Below, one piece after another: positions 1 to 5,458 of a stretch of DNA of 5,488 bases. The stretch's first letter is position 1. Each line of letters starts with the position of its first letter. The notes beneath the pieces are model-generated. The model was not told the origin of the DNA, made no database searches, and saw only the letters and a list, made by a program, of their open reading frames with translations. Location: assembly GCA_002422315.1 (NCBI GenBank), contig DIUJ01000029.1, forward strand, positions 1 through 5,488, in the 5' to 3' direction. A program made the position numbers and the translations under genes. The stretch comes from Bacteroidetes bacterium UBA6161 (GTDB taxonomy: Bacteria > Bacteroidota > Bacteroidia > NS11-12g > UBA955).

Positions 1-1328
1 GTTTCTGGGAAGTGAAGGTAGCCTTCTGCATCGAACCAAAGCGGGCCACTGGGCTGTGGCATAGCCACCCTAGGCACCGATACTGCCCAGCCCGCTTCGT
101 TTATATGCCTTATGCAGTATTCCGCCGTGTACTCATGCGCAGATTGTATATAGCGCTGAAAAAGGTGGTAATAACCCTTGCTTTTTGTAAGAAATGCCGC
201 AGTACTAGAAAAACTATCTGAAACTTTGTAAAGACTTTGTTTTTTCTCCCATCGAATGTTGCCAAAACTATCAATAAATCTAAATGAGTTTTCGTAATTT
301 TCAATCCCCCAAATTCTTGTTTCTTCTTCTTTTTTTATACTTTCTACTTCTAAGTTTTTATCCAAATTAACATACCAATAACCAGTTTCACTAACATGAT
401 TGTCAGGGTGATTGGAGACATAAAAGGAGATTTCCACCCCATGGCCCTCACCTGCATCTCGTTTATTTCTAATATTCATAAAACTCACTCGTATTCTGGG
501 GTCTTTAGGGAAATAGTGGTCTTGGATCATGGGTATTTTTTTCTTTATTTTTCCCAAGCTATCCGTTAGCAGTATCCAATGATCTGTTTTTGAGGAGCCA
601 CTATATCTATTTGGAGTTGAAACACCATGCAAAATATACCCTTTTTCTGGCCCTTTTACAGGAAACATTTTCATGATAAAACTGTTTGAATCTTGAGAAA
701 TGCATTCGTAGTGGTTGTATATTCTTTCGCCAGTATTTTTATTAATTTTATGGAACGCATAGCAGCCTTTGTCGAAGTCATAGCGTCCAATACTAGAATC
801 AAAATACAAGTTAAGCGGGTAATAAGAAGCATATTCTAAATAGTCCCCATTAACGGATATGTGAGTGTTAATATACATAACATCTTCTTCTAGAAGCCAA
901 GACTGATAGTATATGGTATCAAATACTACTTCCCCCTGCCTATTTAGCTTTATAAGGCAAGGGCTACCATACGCGTCGGCATTTATGTAAATACCCTCTT
1001 CATCTTCTGCAATATTTCCAAATCCGGCGTAGTTGTTCACCTCATTGGTATCTTCGGGCAGTTTTTCTACATCTGTAGAATTGTATGTCCACAGCACCTT
1101 GCCTTCGGGGCTTAGGTAGGTTACCGAAAAAGCAGTAACCAACAGTACGCTCCGGTCTTGGCATACATGCAGCTGTCTATAAAAAAAATCCCCATCTTGA
1201 GTTTTAAAATAAGTAACATAGGAAGGCGGCTGTGCCCATAGCCCCCTAGCAGGTAGGAGGCTAAATAGCAAGCACAGCAATAGGTTTTTTATCCTACTGT
1301 TTGTATAGTTTAAAGCTTTGGCTTTCAT
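1..1328 (-). CDS. Secreted protein of unknown function, 3' end beyond the window (partial)
   Basis: An uninterrupted minus-strand frame runs from ATG at 1328-1326 to the left edge: 442 codons with no stop, so the C-terminus is missing. I do not recognise the family. Residues 1-14 are basic, residues 15-30 are hydrophobic (LLLCLLFSLL), and cleavage is plausible after Ala32 (LWA|QPPSY); no lipobox is seen, so this resembles a signal peptidase I signal. The mature part is rich in aromatic and acidic residues and carries recurring turns of the form (S/N/D)-x-x-G-(K/E/Y)-(V/L) followed by hydrophobic strand-like stretches (about 73-80, 129-136, 256-262, 353-360, 432-440). This resembles beta-propeller or PQQ-like strands; that fold is inference. 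A T9SS sorting domain would be expected at the missing end. ATG 1328 is the only ATG before the hydrophobic core; ATA at 1292 would give a more typical short n-region. No convincing promoter was found. The start overlaps the upstream sorting-domain fragment by 35 bases. Confidence 0.8.
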   Translation of the reverse strand, partial: MKAKALNYTNSRIKNLLLCLLFSLLPARGLWAQPPSYVTYFKTQDGDFFYRQLHVCQDRSVLLVTAFSVTYLSPEGKVLWTYNSTDVEKLPEDTNEVNNYAGFGNIAEDEEGIYINADAYGSPCLIKLNRQGEVVFDTIYYQSWLLEEDVMYINTHISVNGDYLEYASYYPLNLYFDSSIGRYDFDKGCYAFHKINKNTGERIYNHYECISQDSNSFIMKMFPVKGPEKGYILHGVSTPNRYSGSSKTDHWILLTDSLGKIKKKIPMIQDHYFPKDPRIRVSFMNIRNKRDAGEGHGVEISFYVSNHPDNHVSETGYWYVNLDKNLEVESIKKEEETRIWGIENYENSFRFIDSFGNIRWEKKQSLYKVSDSFSSTAAFLTKSKGYYHLFQRYIQSAHEYTAEYCIRHINEAGWAVSVPRVAMPQPSGPLWFDAEGYLHFPE

Positions 1329-1497
1329 GGTTGCGTGGGTTTGTAATTTGCAAGATATAGATTCCGGGGCTATAATCCATAGAAATTTGTTCATTTTTTT
1401 CTGTAATGTTGGTTTTGGTTAACATACGGCCAGAAATATCGAATATTTTTAGTTCTAGTGGGTAGCTAGTGGATTGTATTTGCAATTGGTTGTTGCC
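1294..1497 (-). pseudogene. Orphan T9SS type A C-terminal sorting domain (3' remnant of a secreted-protein gene)
   Basis: The frame between TAA (1500-1498) and TAG (1296-1294) encodes 67 residues that match the Por secretion tail: an early strand (QLQIQS), the core strand LKIFDISGRML, then SPGIYILQI, and the terminal SFKLYKQ. In T9SS cargo this domain routes a protein through the outer-membrane PorV/SprA machinery and is removed or linked to the cell surface. Here it stands alone. The usual YPNP motif just before the first strand is absent, there is no ATG (only TTG at 1485), no signal peptide, and the upstream frames do not continue it. Without a signal peptide it could not reach the periplasm, so I call it a 3' remnant left by a deletion or rearrangement. 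A frameshift alone does not explain it, because no neighbouring frame restores a YPNP-like sequence. The alternative, a functional standalone tail peptide, seems unlikely. Confidence 0.75.
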
Positions 1498-1514
1498 TTA
1501 TTTTTTTACTTTTT

Positions 1515-1556
1515 GGCATTGCCGATTGGGAATTTTAGATTTCAGATTGAAGATTT
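1515..1556 (-). repeat. Degenerate 7-base tandem repeat, six units
   Basis: On the minus strand the sequence divides into consecutive heptamers: AAATCTT, CAATCTG, AAATCTA, AAATTCC, CAATCGG, CAATGCC. All share AAT at positions 2-4 and most share a following C or T. Seven is not a multiple of three, so this is not a protein repeat. The tract decays toward the orphan sorting-domain fragment, which begins about 18 bases further on. Confidence 0.6.
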
Positions 1557-1650
1557 GTTGTGCTATGGTTAGAGATTTTTCTAAAATTTCCTTGTTCCAA
1601 ATCGGGGCTACTTCCTTTCCATGGGCTACACCCAAGGCTAAGTATCCACA

Positions 1651-1719
1651 CTTTTGGTGCTTATACGACTATTAGGAATTTACTCCCGATTTCTGCATTT
1701 TACAATGAAGCACCAAAGG
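1651..1719. repeat. Inverted repeat pair, 12-base arms
   Basis: CTTTTGGTGCTT at 1651-1662 and AAGCACCAAAGG at 1708-1719 are reverse complements at 11 of 12 positions, separated by 45 bases. The right arm is part of the duplicated 20-base motif, so the left arm is effectively a third, inverted partial copy of that motif. Confidence 0.55.
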
Positions 1720-1727
1720 TGCGCAAT
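1708..1727 (+). repeat. Hairpin-forming direct repeat, copy 1
   Basis: This 20-base motif recurs at 1778-1797 with a single mismatch. It contains its own dyad: GCACC (1710-1714), loop AAA, GGTGC (1718-1722). The copies are 70 bases apart start to start. Small palindromic units of this type are often dispersed non-coding repeats; whether it recurs elsewhere in the genome cannot be seen here. Confidence 0.6.
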
Positions 1728-1733
1728 CCTTAG

Positions 1734-1753
1734 CATAGCCTGCAAGGGCTATG
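1734..1753. repeat. Perfect inverted repeat (7-bp stem, 6-base loop)
   Basis: CATAGCC at 1734-1740 and GGCTATG at 1747-1753 are exact reverse complements around the loop TGCAAG. It lies between the two copies of the 20-base motif. No T-run follows on either strand, so it does not look like a simple intrinsic terminator. Confidence 0.55.
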
Positions 1754-1777
1754 AAAGAAATCAAGCCACCACACTAC

Positions 1778-1797
1778 AAGCGCCAAAGGTGCGCAAT
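1778..1797 (+). repeat. Hairpin-forming direct repeat, copy 2
   Basis: This is the second copy of the motif at 1708-1727. The one difference is A (1712) to G (1782), which falls inside the stem and changes an A-U pair to a G-U pair, so the hairpin GCGCC-AAA-GGTGC (1780-1792) is kept in RNA form. Confidence 0.6.
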
Positions 1798-1848
1798 AAT
1801 GGATGCTTTTTGCATTACCCCCCGAAAATTCTTTAACTTTCCCTAAAG

Positions 1849-1867
1849 GTTGGTGTTTGCCACCAAC
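1849..1867. repeat. Perfect inverted repeat upstream of metG (7-bp stem, 5-base loop)
   Basis: GTTGGTG at 1849-1855 and CACCAAC at 1861-1867 pair exactly around TTTGC. It lies about 50 bases upstream of the predicted -33 element of metG, so it would not be in the metG transcript if that promoter is right. It shares the GGTG/CACC core with the other dyads in this region. It could be a protein-binding dyad or another member of the repeat group; no T-run supports a terminator. Confidence 0.45.
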
Positions 1868-1915
1868 AAGCTAATCAAAGATTTTGCCTGGATTAAATAC
1901 ATACTTCACAACATA

Positions 1916-1948
1916 TTGCTACTAAATATTAAATTGGGTTTATATTTG
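1916..1948 (+). promoter_or_regulatory. metG promoter candidate, Bacteroidota type
   Basis: TTG at 1916-1918, a 22-base spacer, and TATATTTG at 1941-1948 fit the known Bacteroidota consensus (TTG or TTTG at -33, TAnnTTTG at -7), with a perfect -7 box. Transcription would start near 1952-1955, only a few bases before the metG ATG at 1959. Confidence 0.6.
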
Positions 1949-1958
1949 CATCGTATTT

Positions 1959-3995
1959 ATGACAATAAAAAACCCTTCCAGATATTTGGTTACTGCAGCC
2001 CTGCCTTATGCCAATGGGCCATTGCATATAGGACATATAGCAGGTTGCTATTTGCCGGCGGATATTTTTGTTCGTTTCCTAAAAAGCATAGGCAAAGATG
2101 TGAAATTTGTATGCGGTAGCGACGAGCATGGTATGGCCATAACCATGAAAGCTAAAAAGGAAGGGAAAACACCGTCCCAAATCGTGGACCATTTTCACGC
2201 TATAATGCAGCAGGGATTCAAGGATTTTGGGATTCATTTCGATATTTATTCTAGAACAAGCAAGCCTATTCACCACCAAACCGCTCAAGATTTTTTTACA
2301 AACTTGTACCAAAAAGGGATTTTTAAAGAACAGGTAACAGACCAATACTACGACGAACAAGCAAATCAATTTTTGGCCGATAGATATATAAAAGGAACAT
2401 GCCCTCACTGCCAAAATACAGAAGCTTATGGCGACCAATGCGAAAAATGTGGCTCTACCCTTAATCCCACCGACCTTATAAATCCAGTTTCTGTTCTTTC
2501 GGGTGCAAAACCAATTGTAAAACAAACCAAAAACTGGTTTTTACCCTTAGAGGAATTTCAAGAAAGATTGGAGAAGTTTTTAGACACCAAAAGAACTAGC
2601 TGGAAACCAAATGTATATGGACAGTGCAAGTCTTGGTTGAACCAGGGTTTGCAAGCACGTGCAATGACCAGAGACTTAGACTGGGGTATAAAAGTGCCCG
2701 TAGCCGATGCAGAAGGAAAAGTGCTTTATGTGTGGTTCGATGCGCCCATAGGGTATATCTCTGCTACCAAAGAATTACTCCCAGACACTTGGGAAAAATA
2801 CTGGAAAGACCCAGATACAGAATTAGTTCATTTTATAGGCAAAGACAATATTGTGTTTCATTGCCTTATTTTTCCTGCCATGCTTATGGCTCATGGAGAA
2901 TATATACTGCCTGACAATGTGCCTGCCAACGAGTTTTTAAACTTGGAAGGAAACAAGATTTCTACCTCAAGAAACTGGGCAGTTTGGTTGCATTCGTATT
3001 TGGAAGACTTTGAAGATAAACAAGACGAACTTCGCTATGTGCTAACCTCAATAGCCCCCGAAACTAGCGACAGCGAATTTACTTGGGCCGATTTTCAAGC
3101 CAGGGTAAACAATGAATTGGTAGCTGTTTTAGGCAATTTTGTGAATAGAATAGCAGTGCTATTTCAAAAATATTATGGAGGGGAACTACCCGCAAGTGCT
3201 CTGCCGGGTATACAGTTTGCAGAAGTACAAAAAGAAATAGACGAGGCCTATTACAACGTAAAAGAAAATACTGAACACTATAGGTTTCGCCAAGGCTTGC
3301 ATGCCATAATGGATTTGGCAAGGTTTGGAAATAAGTTTCTTACAGTTCATGAACCATGGAAAAAAGTAAAAGAAAACCCAGAGGAAGTACTTAAGGTTTT
3401 ATCCGACTGCTTGCATATATGCGTGCATTTGGGCAAAGTAATGCAATCCTATTTGCCATATACATCCAAAAAGATAGAGCACATGTTCCAAGTAAGCTTT
3501 ATGCAAGATTTTGGCCAGGAGATAGAATTAATGCCAGGGCATAAGTTAGGAGAACCGCTACTGCTTTTCAAGAAAATAGAAGACTCTGAAGTAGAGGCAC
3601 AAATTCAAAAGCTTAAAGATAGCGTACAAGAAAAGAGTGTTTCAAGCCCAAAGAATATAACAGAACCAAAACAAGAGATAGAATTTACAGATTTCGAAAA
3701 ATTAGACCTACGGGTTGCAACTATTTTAGAGGCCCAAAGAGTTCCAAAAACCGATAAGTTAATGCAATTGGAAGTGGACTTAGGGTTTGAAAAAAGAACA
3801 GTGGTTAGTGGTATAGCTGCTCATTACAGCCCCGAAGAAATTATTGGGCAACAAGTAATGATGGTTGTTAATCTTGCCCCTAGAAAAATTAAAGGAATAG
3901 AGTCCAAAGGAATGATATTGATGGCTGAAAGTGAAGGAAAGTTATGCTTTATGAAGCCTCATACCCTTGTGCAAAATGGCGCAGAAATAAGGTAA
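1959..3995 (+). CDS. metG: Methionyl-tRNA synthetase
   Basis: This class I cytoplasmic enzyme activates methionine with ATP and charges tRNA-Met, including the initiator. The 678-residue product is the size of the E. coli enzyme. The Rossmann catalytic domain opens with VTAALPYANG and the HIGH motif at 23-26, followed by CGSDEHG at 52-58. The connective insert carries one Cys4 zinc knuckle (C148, C151, C161, C164). WFDAPIGY lies at 259-266. The KMSKS loop reads KISTS at 333-337, so its second lysine is threonine. The helical anticodon-binding domain covers about 370-540 (FVNR at 394-397, HEPWK at 464-468). A charged linker (about 545-572) leads to an OB-fold tRNA-binding domain of the Trbp111/EMAP type (573-678: LDLRVATI, NLAPRKIKGIESKGM), which in this family dimerises and binds tRNA. 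ATG 1959 directly precedes the conserved N-terminus. No Shine-Dalgarno is seen. It is probably transcribed alone, with a terminator candidate after it. Confidence 0.98.
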   Translation: MTIKNPSRYLVTAALPYANGPLHIGHIAGCYLPADIFVRFLKSIGKDVKFVCGSDEHGMAITMKAKKEGKTPSQIVDHFHAIMQQGFKDFGIHFDIYSRTSKPIHHQTAQDFFTNLYQKGIFKEQVTDQYYDEQANQFLADRYIKGTCPHCQNTEAYGDQCEKCGSTLNPTDLINPVSVLSGAKPIVKQTKNWFLPLEEFQERLEKFLDTKRTSWKPNVYGQCKSWLNQGLQARAMTRDLDWGIKVPVADAEGKVLYVWFDAPIGYISATKELLPDTWEKYWKDPDTELVHFIGKDNIVFHCLIFPAMLMAHGEYILPDNVPANEFLNLEGNKISTSRNWAVWLHSYLEDFEDKQDELRYVLTSIAPETSDSEFTWADFQARVNNELVAVLGNFVNRIAVLFQKYYGGELPASALPGIQFAEVQKEIDEAYYNVKENTEHYRFRQGLHAIMDLARFGNKFLTVHEPWKKVKENPEEVLKVLSDCLHICVHLGKVMQSYLPYTSKKIEHMFQVSFMQDFGQEIELMPGHKLGEPLLLFKKIEDSEVEAQIQKLKDSVQEKSVSSPKNITEPKQEIEFTDFEKLDLRVATILEAQRVPKTDKLMQLEVDLGFEKRTVVSGIAAHYSPEEIIGQQVMMVVNLAPRKIKGIESKGMILMAESEGKLCFMKPHTLVQNGAEIR

Positions 3996-4006
3996 GTACT
4001 CAGAAA

Positions 4007-4041
4007 TAGAAAGAGCAAAAACAAGTTTTTTCCTCTTTTTA
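4007..4041 (+). terminator. Intrinsic terminator candidate after metG
   Basis: It begins 11 bases after the metG stop. An outer stem pairs 4007-4015 (with AAAGAG at 4010-4015) with 4033-4041, and an inner A/T stem pairs 4017-4021 with 4026-4030, leaving the loop between them. The 3' arm is itself U-rich in RNA. The stem is weak in G-C pairs, hence moderate confidence. It would separate metG from the downstream membrane-protein gene. Confidence 0.45.
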
Positions 4042-4046
4042 AGCTG

Positions 4047-4077
4047 TTGTATTATTTGTCCTTTTTATTCATATTTG
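4047..4077 (+). promoter_or_regulatory. Promoter candidate for the small membrane protein
   Basis: TTG at 4047-4049, a 20-base spacer and CATATTTG at 4070-4077 match the Bacteroidota pattern with one mismatch in the -7 box. Transcription would start near 4081, leaving an A-rich leader of about 20 bases before ATG 4103. Confidence 0.4.
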
Positions 4078-4102
4078 AACCCAAGAATTTAAAACTAAAT
4101 AT

Positions 4103-4528
4103 ATGTTACACCTCCACACCCTATTCGCATGGCTTGTACTAATGGTAATGATACCGTCCGTTCTTTTTGCTTTTGCAGGTTTTTATACCAAAAGACCTTT
4201 TACTAAACTTCAAAACACCTTCCGCCTTTTGGCTGTAATAATTACCGGGGTTCAGCTAGTCTTGGGCTTGGTTATTTACTTTACTTCTAAAGTAGATTAT
4301 CTTGGAAAATTTAGTCAAATGGGCGAAGTAATGAAAAACCCATTGGAGAGATTTAATACCATAGAACATCCTCTTACAATGATTATAGGAATAATTATAA
4401 TTCATATAGGGAGTGCTAAAATTAAAAGGGCTCAAGAACAAGAGAAAAACAAAAAGGCCCTTATATTTTTTGGAATAGCCTTGCTTATTATTTTTTCTAG
4501 ATTTCCTTGGGATCGTTTATTTTTCTAA
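4103..4528 (+). CDS. Small four-helix membrane protein, function unknown
   Basis: The 141-residue product has four predicted membrane segments, at about 7-26, 41-61, 88-103 and 118-133, with basic loops between helices 1 and 2 (TKRPFTK) and after helix 3 (KIKRAQ). It resembles a family common in Bacteroidota whose members begin with an LLHLHS-like sequence and carry a RFxxxEH motif before helix 3. From memory, database entries for that family are sometimes labelled cytochrome b-like, without experimental support that I know of. Histidines at 3, 5, 89 and 101 lie at or in membrane segments and could bind a metal or haem; that is inference. The start is ATG after an A-rich leader, as is usual in the phylum. 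The last 32 bases overlap the 3' end of the convergent hydrolase gene. Confidence 0.85.
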   Translation: MLHLHTLFAWLVLMVMIPSVLFAFAGFYTKRPFTKLQNTFRLLAVIITGVQLVLGLVIYFTSKVDYLGKFSQMGEVMKNPLERFNTIEHPLTMIIGIIIIHIGSAKIKRAQEQEKNKKALIFFGIALLIIFSRFPWDRLFF

Positions 4529-5300
4529 TAAACGCTAACACTTTTTGGTTGAAAAGATTGGGCTGCTCCACATTTACTACATGCCCACATTGAGGAAGTA
4601 CTTCCAATTGCGAACTTTGTGTGTGCTTTGCTACAACAAGGCTTACCGCGGGTAAAAACATGTAATCTTCTTCTCCCATTACGTATAAGGTAGGAATATT
4701 TACCTCCTTTTGCCTAAACCATTTCAAAACAGGGTTTATGTCTGCTGTAAGTTTAAACCACTTGATAAATTCTTTTTGATATAGTTTTTTAGCTTCGTTT
4801 ATAAAAAGAATTCTAGATTGTTTATGGTTTTTGCGAGGCATAATAATAAAAGCAAACAATCGATACAACAACAAGTATGGCAATACATATTTAAAGATAT
4901 TCCCAAACTTCATAAGCAGTTGCGACCTGAAATTCATTTTGAGTATAGCCCCTCCCAATATCATACTTTGTACTCTTTCGGGGTTGGATTCTGCAAGCTG
5001 ACGAATAAGAATGGTTCCTAAGGAAATACCAATAAAATGAGATTTTTTAATCTCTAAAAAATCCAAAACTTCTAAGATATCTAAAGAAATAGATTCAAAA
5101 GTATATTTAGATTGAAAACCATTTTTAAGATTTATTTTGGAATTGCCATGGCCTCTAAGATCTAATAAAAGCACATGATGGTGCTTTTTAAATTCCCTAA
5201 CCTGCTTAAACCAAATGGAAGAACTGCCTCCTGCGCCATGTACAAAGGTTACCCAGTCGGCATTGGCATTAGAATTTGAATGTATAGTATAGGATAACAA
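4497..5300 (-). CDS. Alpha/beta hydrolase
   Basis: This 267-residue cytoplasmic protein (no signal peptide) shows the full single-domain alpha/beta-hydrolase plan. The oxyanion-loop motif is VHGAGGSS at 20-27, followed by the LDLRGHGNS turn at 46-54. The nucleophile elbow GISLG at 91-95 carries Ser93, and FIGISLG is the typical strand-turn. A cap region spans about 121-199. The acid is probably Asp212 in GEED, and the base His240 in CGHVVNVEQP. All three catalytic residues are therefore present. Sequence alone does not give the substrate; the layout suits esterases, C-C bond hydrolases of the MhpC/MenH type, or lactonases. The frame has no ATG before residue 113; TTG at 5300 is the only reasonable start and matches the usual family N-terminus just before the first strand. 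A good promoter lies about 18 bases upstream. Its tail overlaps the convergent membrane-protein gene. Confidence 0.93.
   Translation of the reverse strand: MLSYTIHSNSNANADWVTFVHGAGGSSSIWFKQVREFKKHHHVLLLDLRGHGNSKINLKNGFQSKYTFESISLDILEVLDFLEIKKSHFIGISLGTILIRQLAESNPERVQSMILGGAILKMNFRSQLLMKFGNIFKYVLPYLLLYRLFAFIIMPRKNHKQSRILFINEAKKLYQKEFIKWFKLTADINPVLKWFRQKEVNIPTLYVMGEEDYMFLPAVSLVVAKHTQSSQLEVLPQCGHVVNVEQPNLFNQKVLAFIRKINDPKEI
4514..4534. terminator. Hairpin inside the convergent gene overlap, possible two-way terminator
   Basis: CGTTTATT (4514-4521) and AATAAACG (4527-4534) are exact reverse complements around a 5-base loop. The dyad spans the TAA stop of the membrane-protein gene (4526-4528) and lies within the last codons of the hydrolase. 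A run of five T follows on the plus strand, but only seven bases after the stem, and none follows directly on the minus strand, so the terminator role is tentative. Confidence 0.35.
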
Positions 5301-5317
5301 GATGAAAATATAAACCT

Positions 5318-5346
5318 CAAAGGTAAAGAATTGTTTTTAACTCAAA
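5318..5346 (-). promoter_or_regulatory. Promoter candidate for the alpha/beta hydrolase
   Basis: On the minus strand TTTG (5346-5343), a 17-base spacer and TACCTTTG (5325-5318) match both boxes of the Bacteroidota consensus exactly. Transcription would begin near 5314, giving a leader of about 14 bases before the TTG start at 5300. Confidence 0.6.
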
Positions 5347-5458
5347 GAAAAATCGACATTGATTTTTTAAAACGTAACAAATCTATTTGAACCTAGCCCC
5401 TTGTTTAAGAGTAAAAAGTATTACACAAAATAAAGGGAAAACCAAACACCCCAAGGTG

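Larger units (their letters stand above)
1498..1958. other. Gene-poor, repeat- and hairpin-rich intergenic region
   Basis: No frame on either strand looks like a real protein; the short frames on the plus strand read through the repeats and have no family signature. What the region does hold is structure: a heptamer-periodic tract (1515-1556), an inverted pair (1651-1662 and 1708-1719), a 20-base motif present twice in the same orientation (1708-1727, 1778-1797), and perfect hairpins at 1734-1753 and 1849-1867. The metG promoter candidate lies at its right end. Two copies of GGGCTAC also occur at 1605-1611 and 1623-1629. I see no transposase or terminal inverted repeats of an insertion sequence. 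Confidence 0.65.

Noticed and set aside
12..304. Short frames at the left edge on both strands
   Set aside because: They are other-frame readings of the secreted-protein gene that is open from 1328 to 1.
1469..1675. Plus-strand frame opposite the sorting-domain remnant
   Set aside because: The minus strand here has a clear sorting-domain signature up to 1497, and the rest is the heptamer tract and repeat region.
1708..1797. CRISPR array
   Set aside because: Only two direct copies separated by 50 bases, with the motif itself a tiny palindrome and no cas gene in the window.
1654..1836. Plus-strand frame across the repeat cluster
   Set aside because: It reads the hairpin repeats as protein; the repeat period (70 bases) does not keep frame, so selection as coding sequence is unlikely.
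1498..1958. Insertion sequence
   Set aside because: No transposase fragment, no matching terminal inverted repeats and no target-site duplication could be identified.
1850..2119. Plus-strand frame that enters the metG 5' end
   Set aside because: It overlaps metG in another frame, passes through its promoter, and has no recognisable domain.
2079..2525. Open minus-strand frame of 148 codons opposite metG
   Set aside because: It is antisense to conserved metG domains (catalytic domain and zinc knuckle), has no family signature, and its hydrophobic look comes from reversed lysine codons.
2624..3321. Short frames on both strands inside metG
   Set aside because: They are shadows of the conserved catalytic and anticodon-binding domains.
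4256..4441. Minus-strand frame opposite the membrane protein
   Set aside because: It is antisense to predicted membrane helices and matches no family.
4818..5021. Plus-strand frame opposite the hydrolase
   Set aside because: It is antisense to the hydrolase nucleophile region and cap, which are clearly coding.
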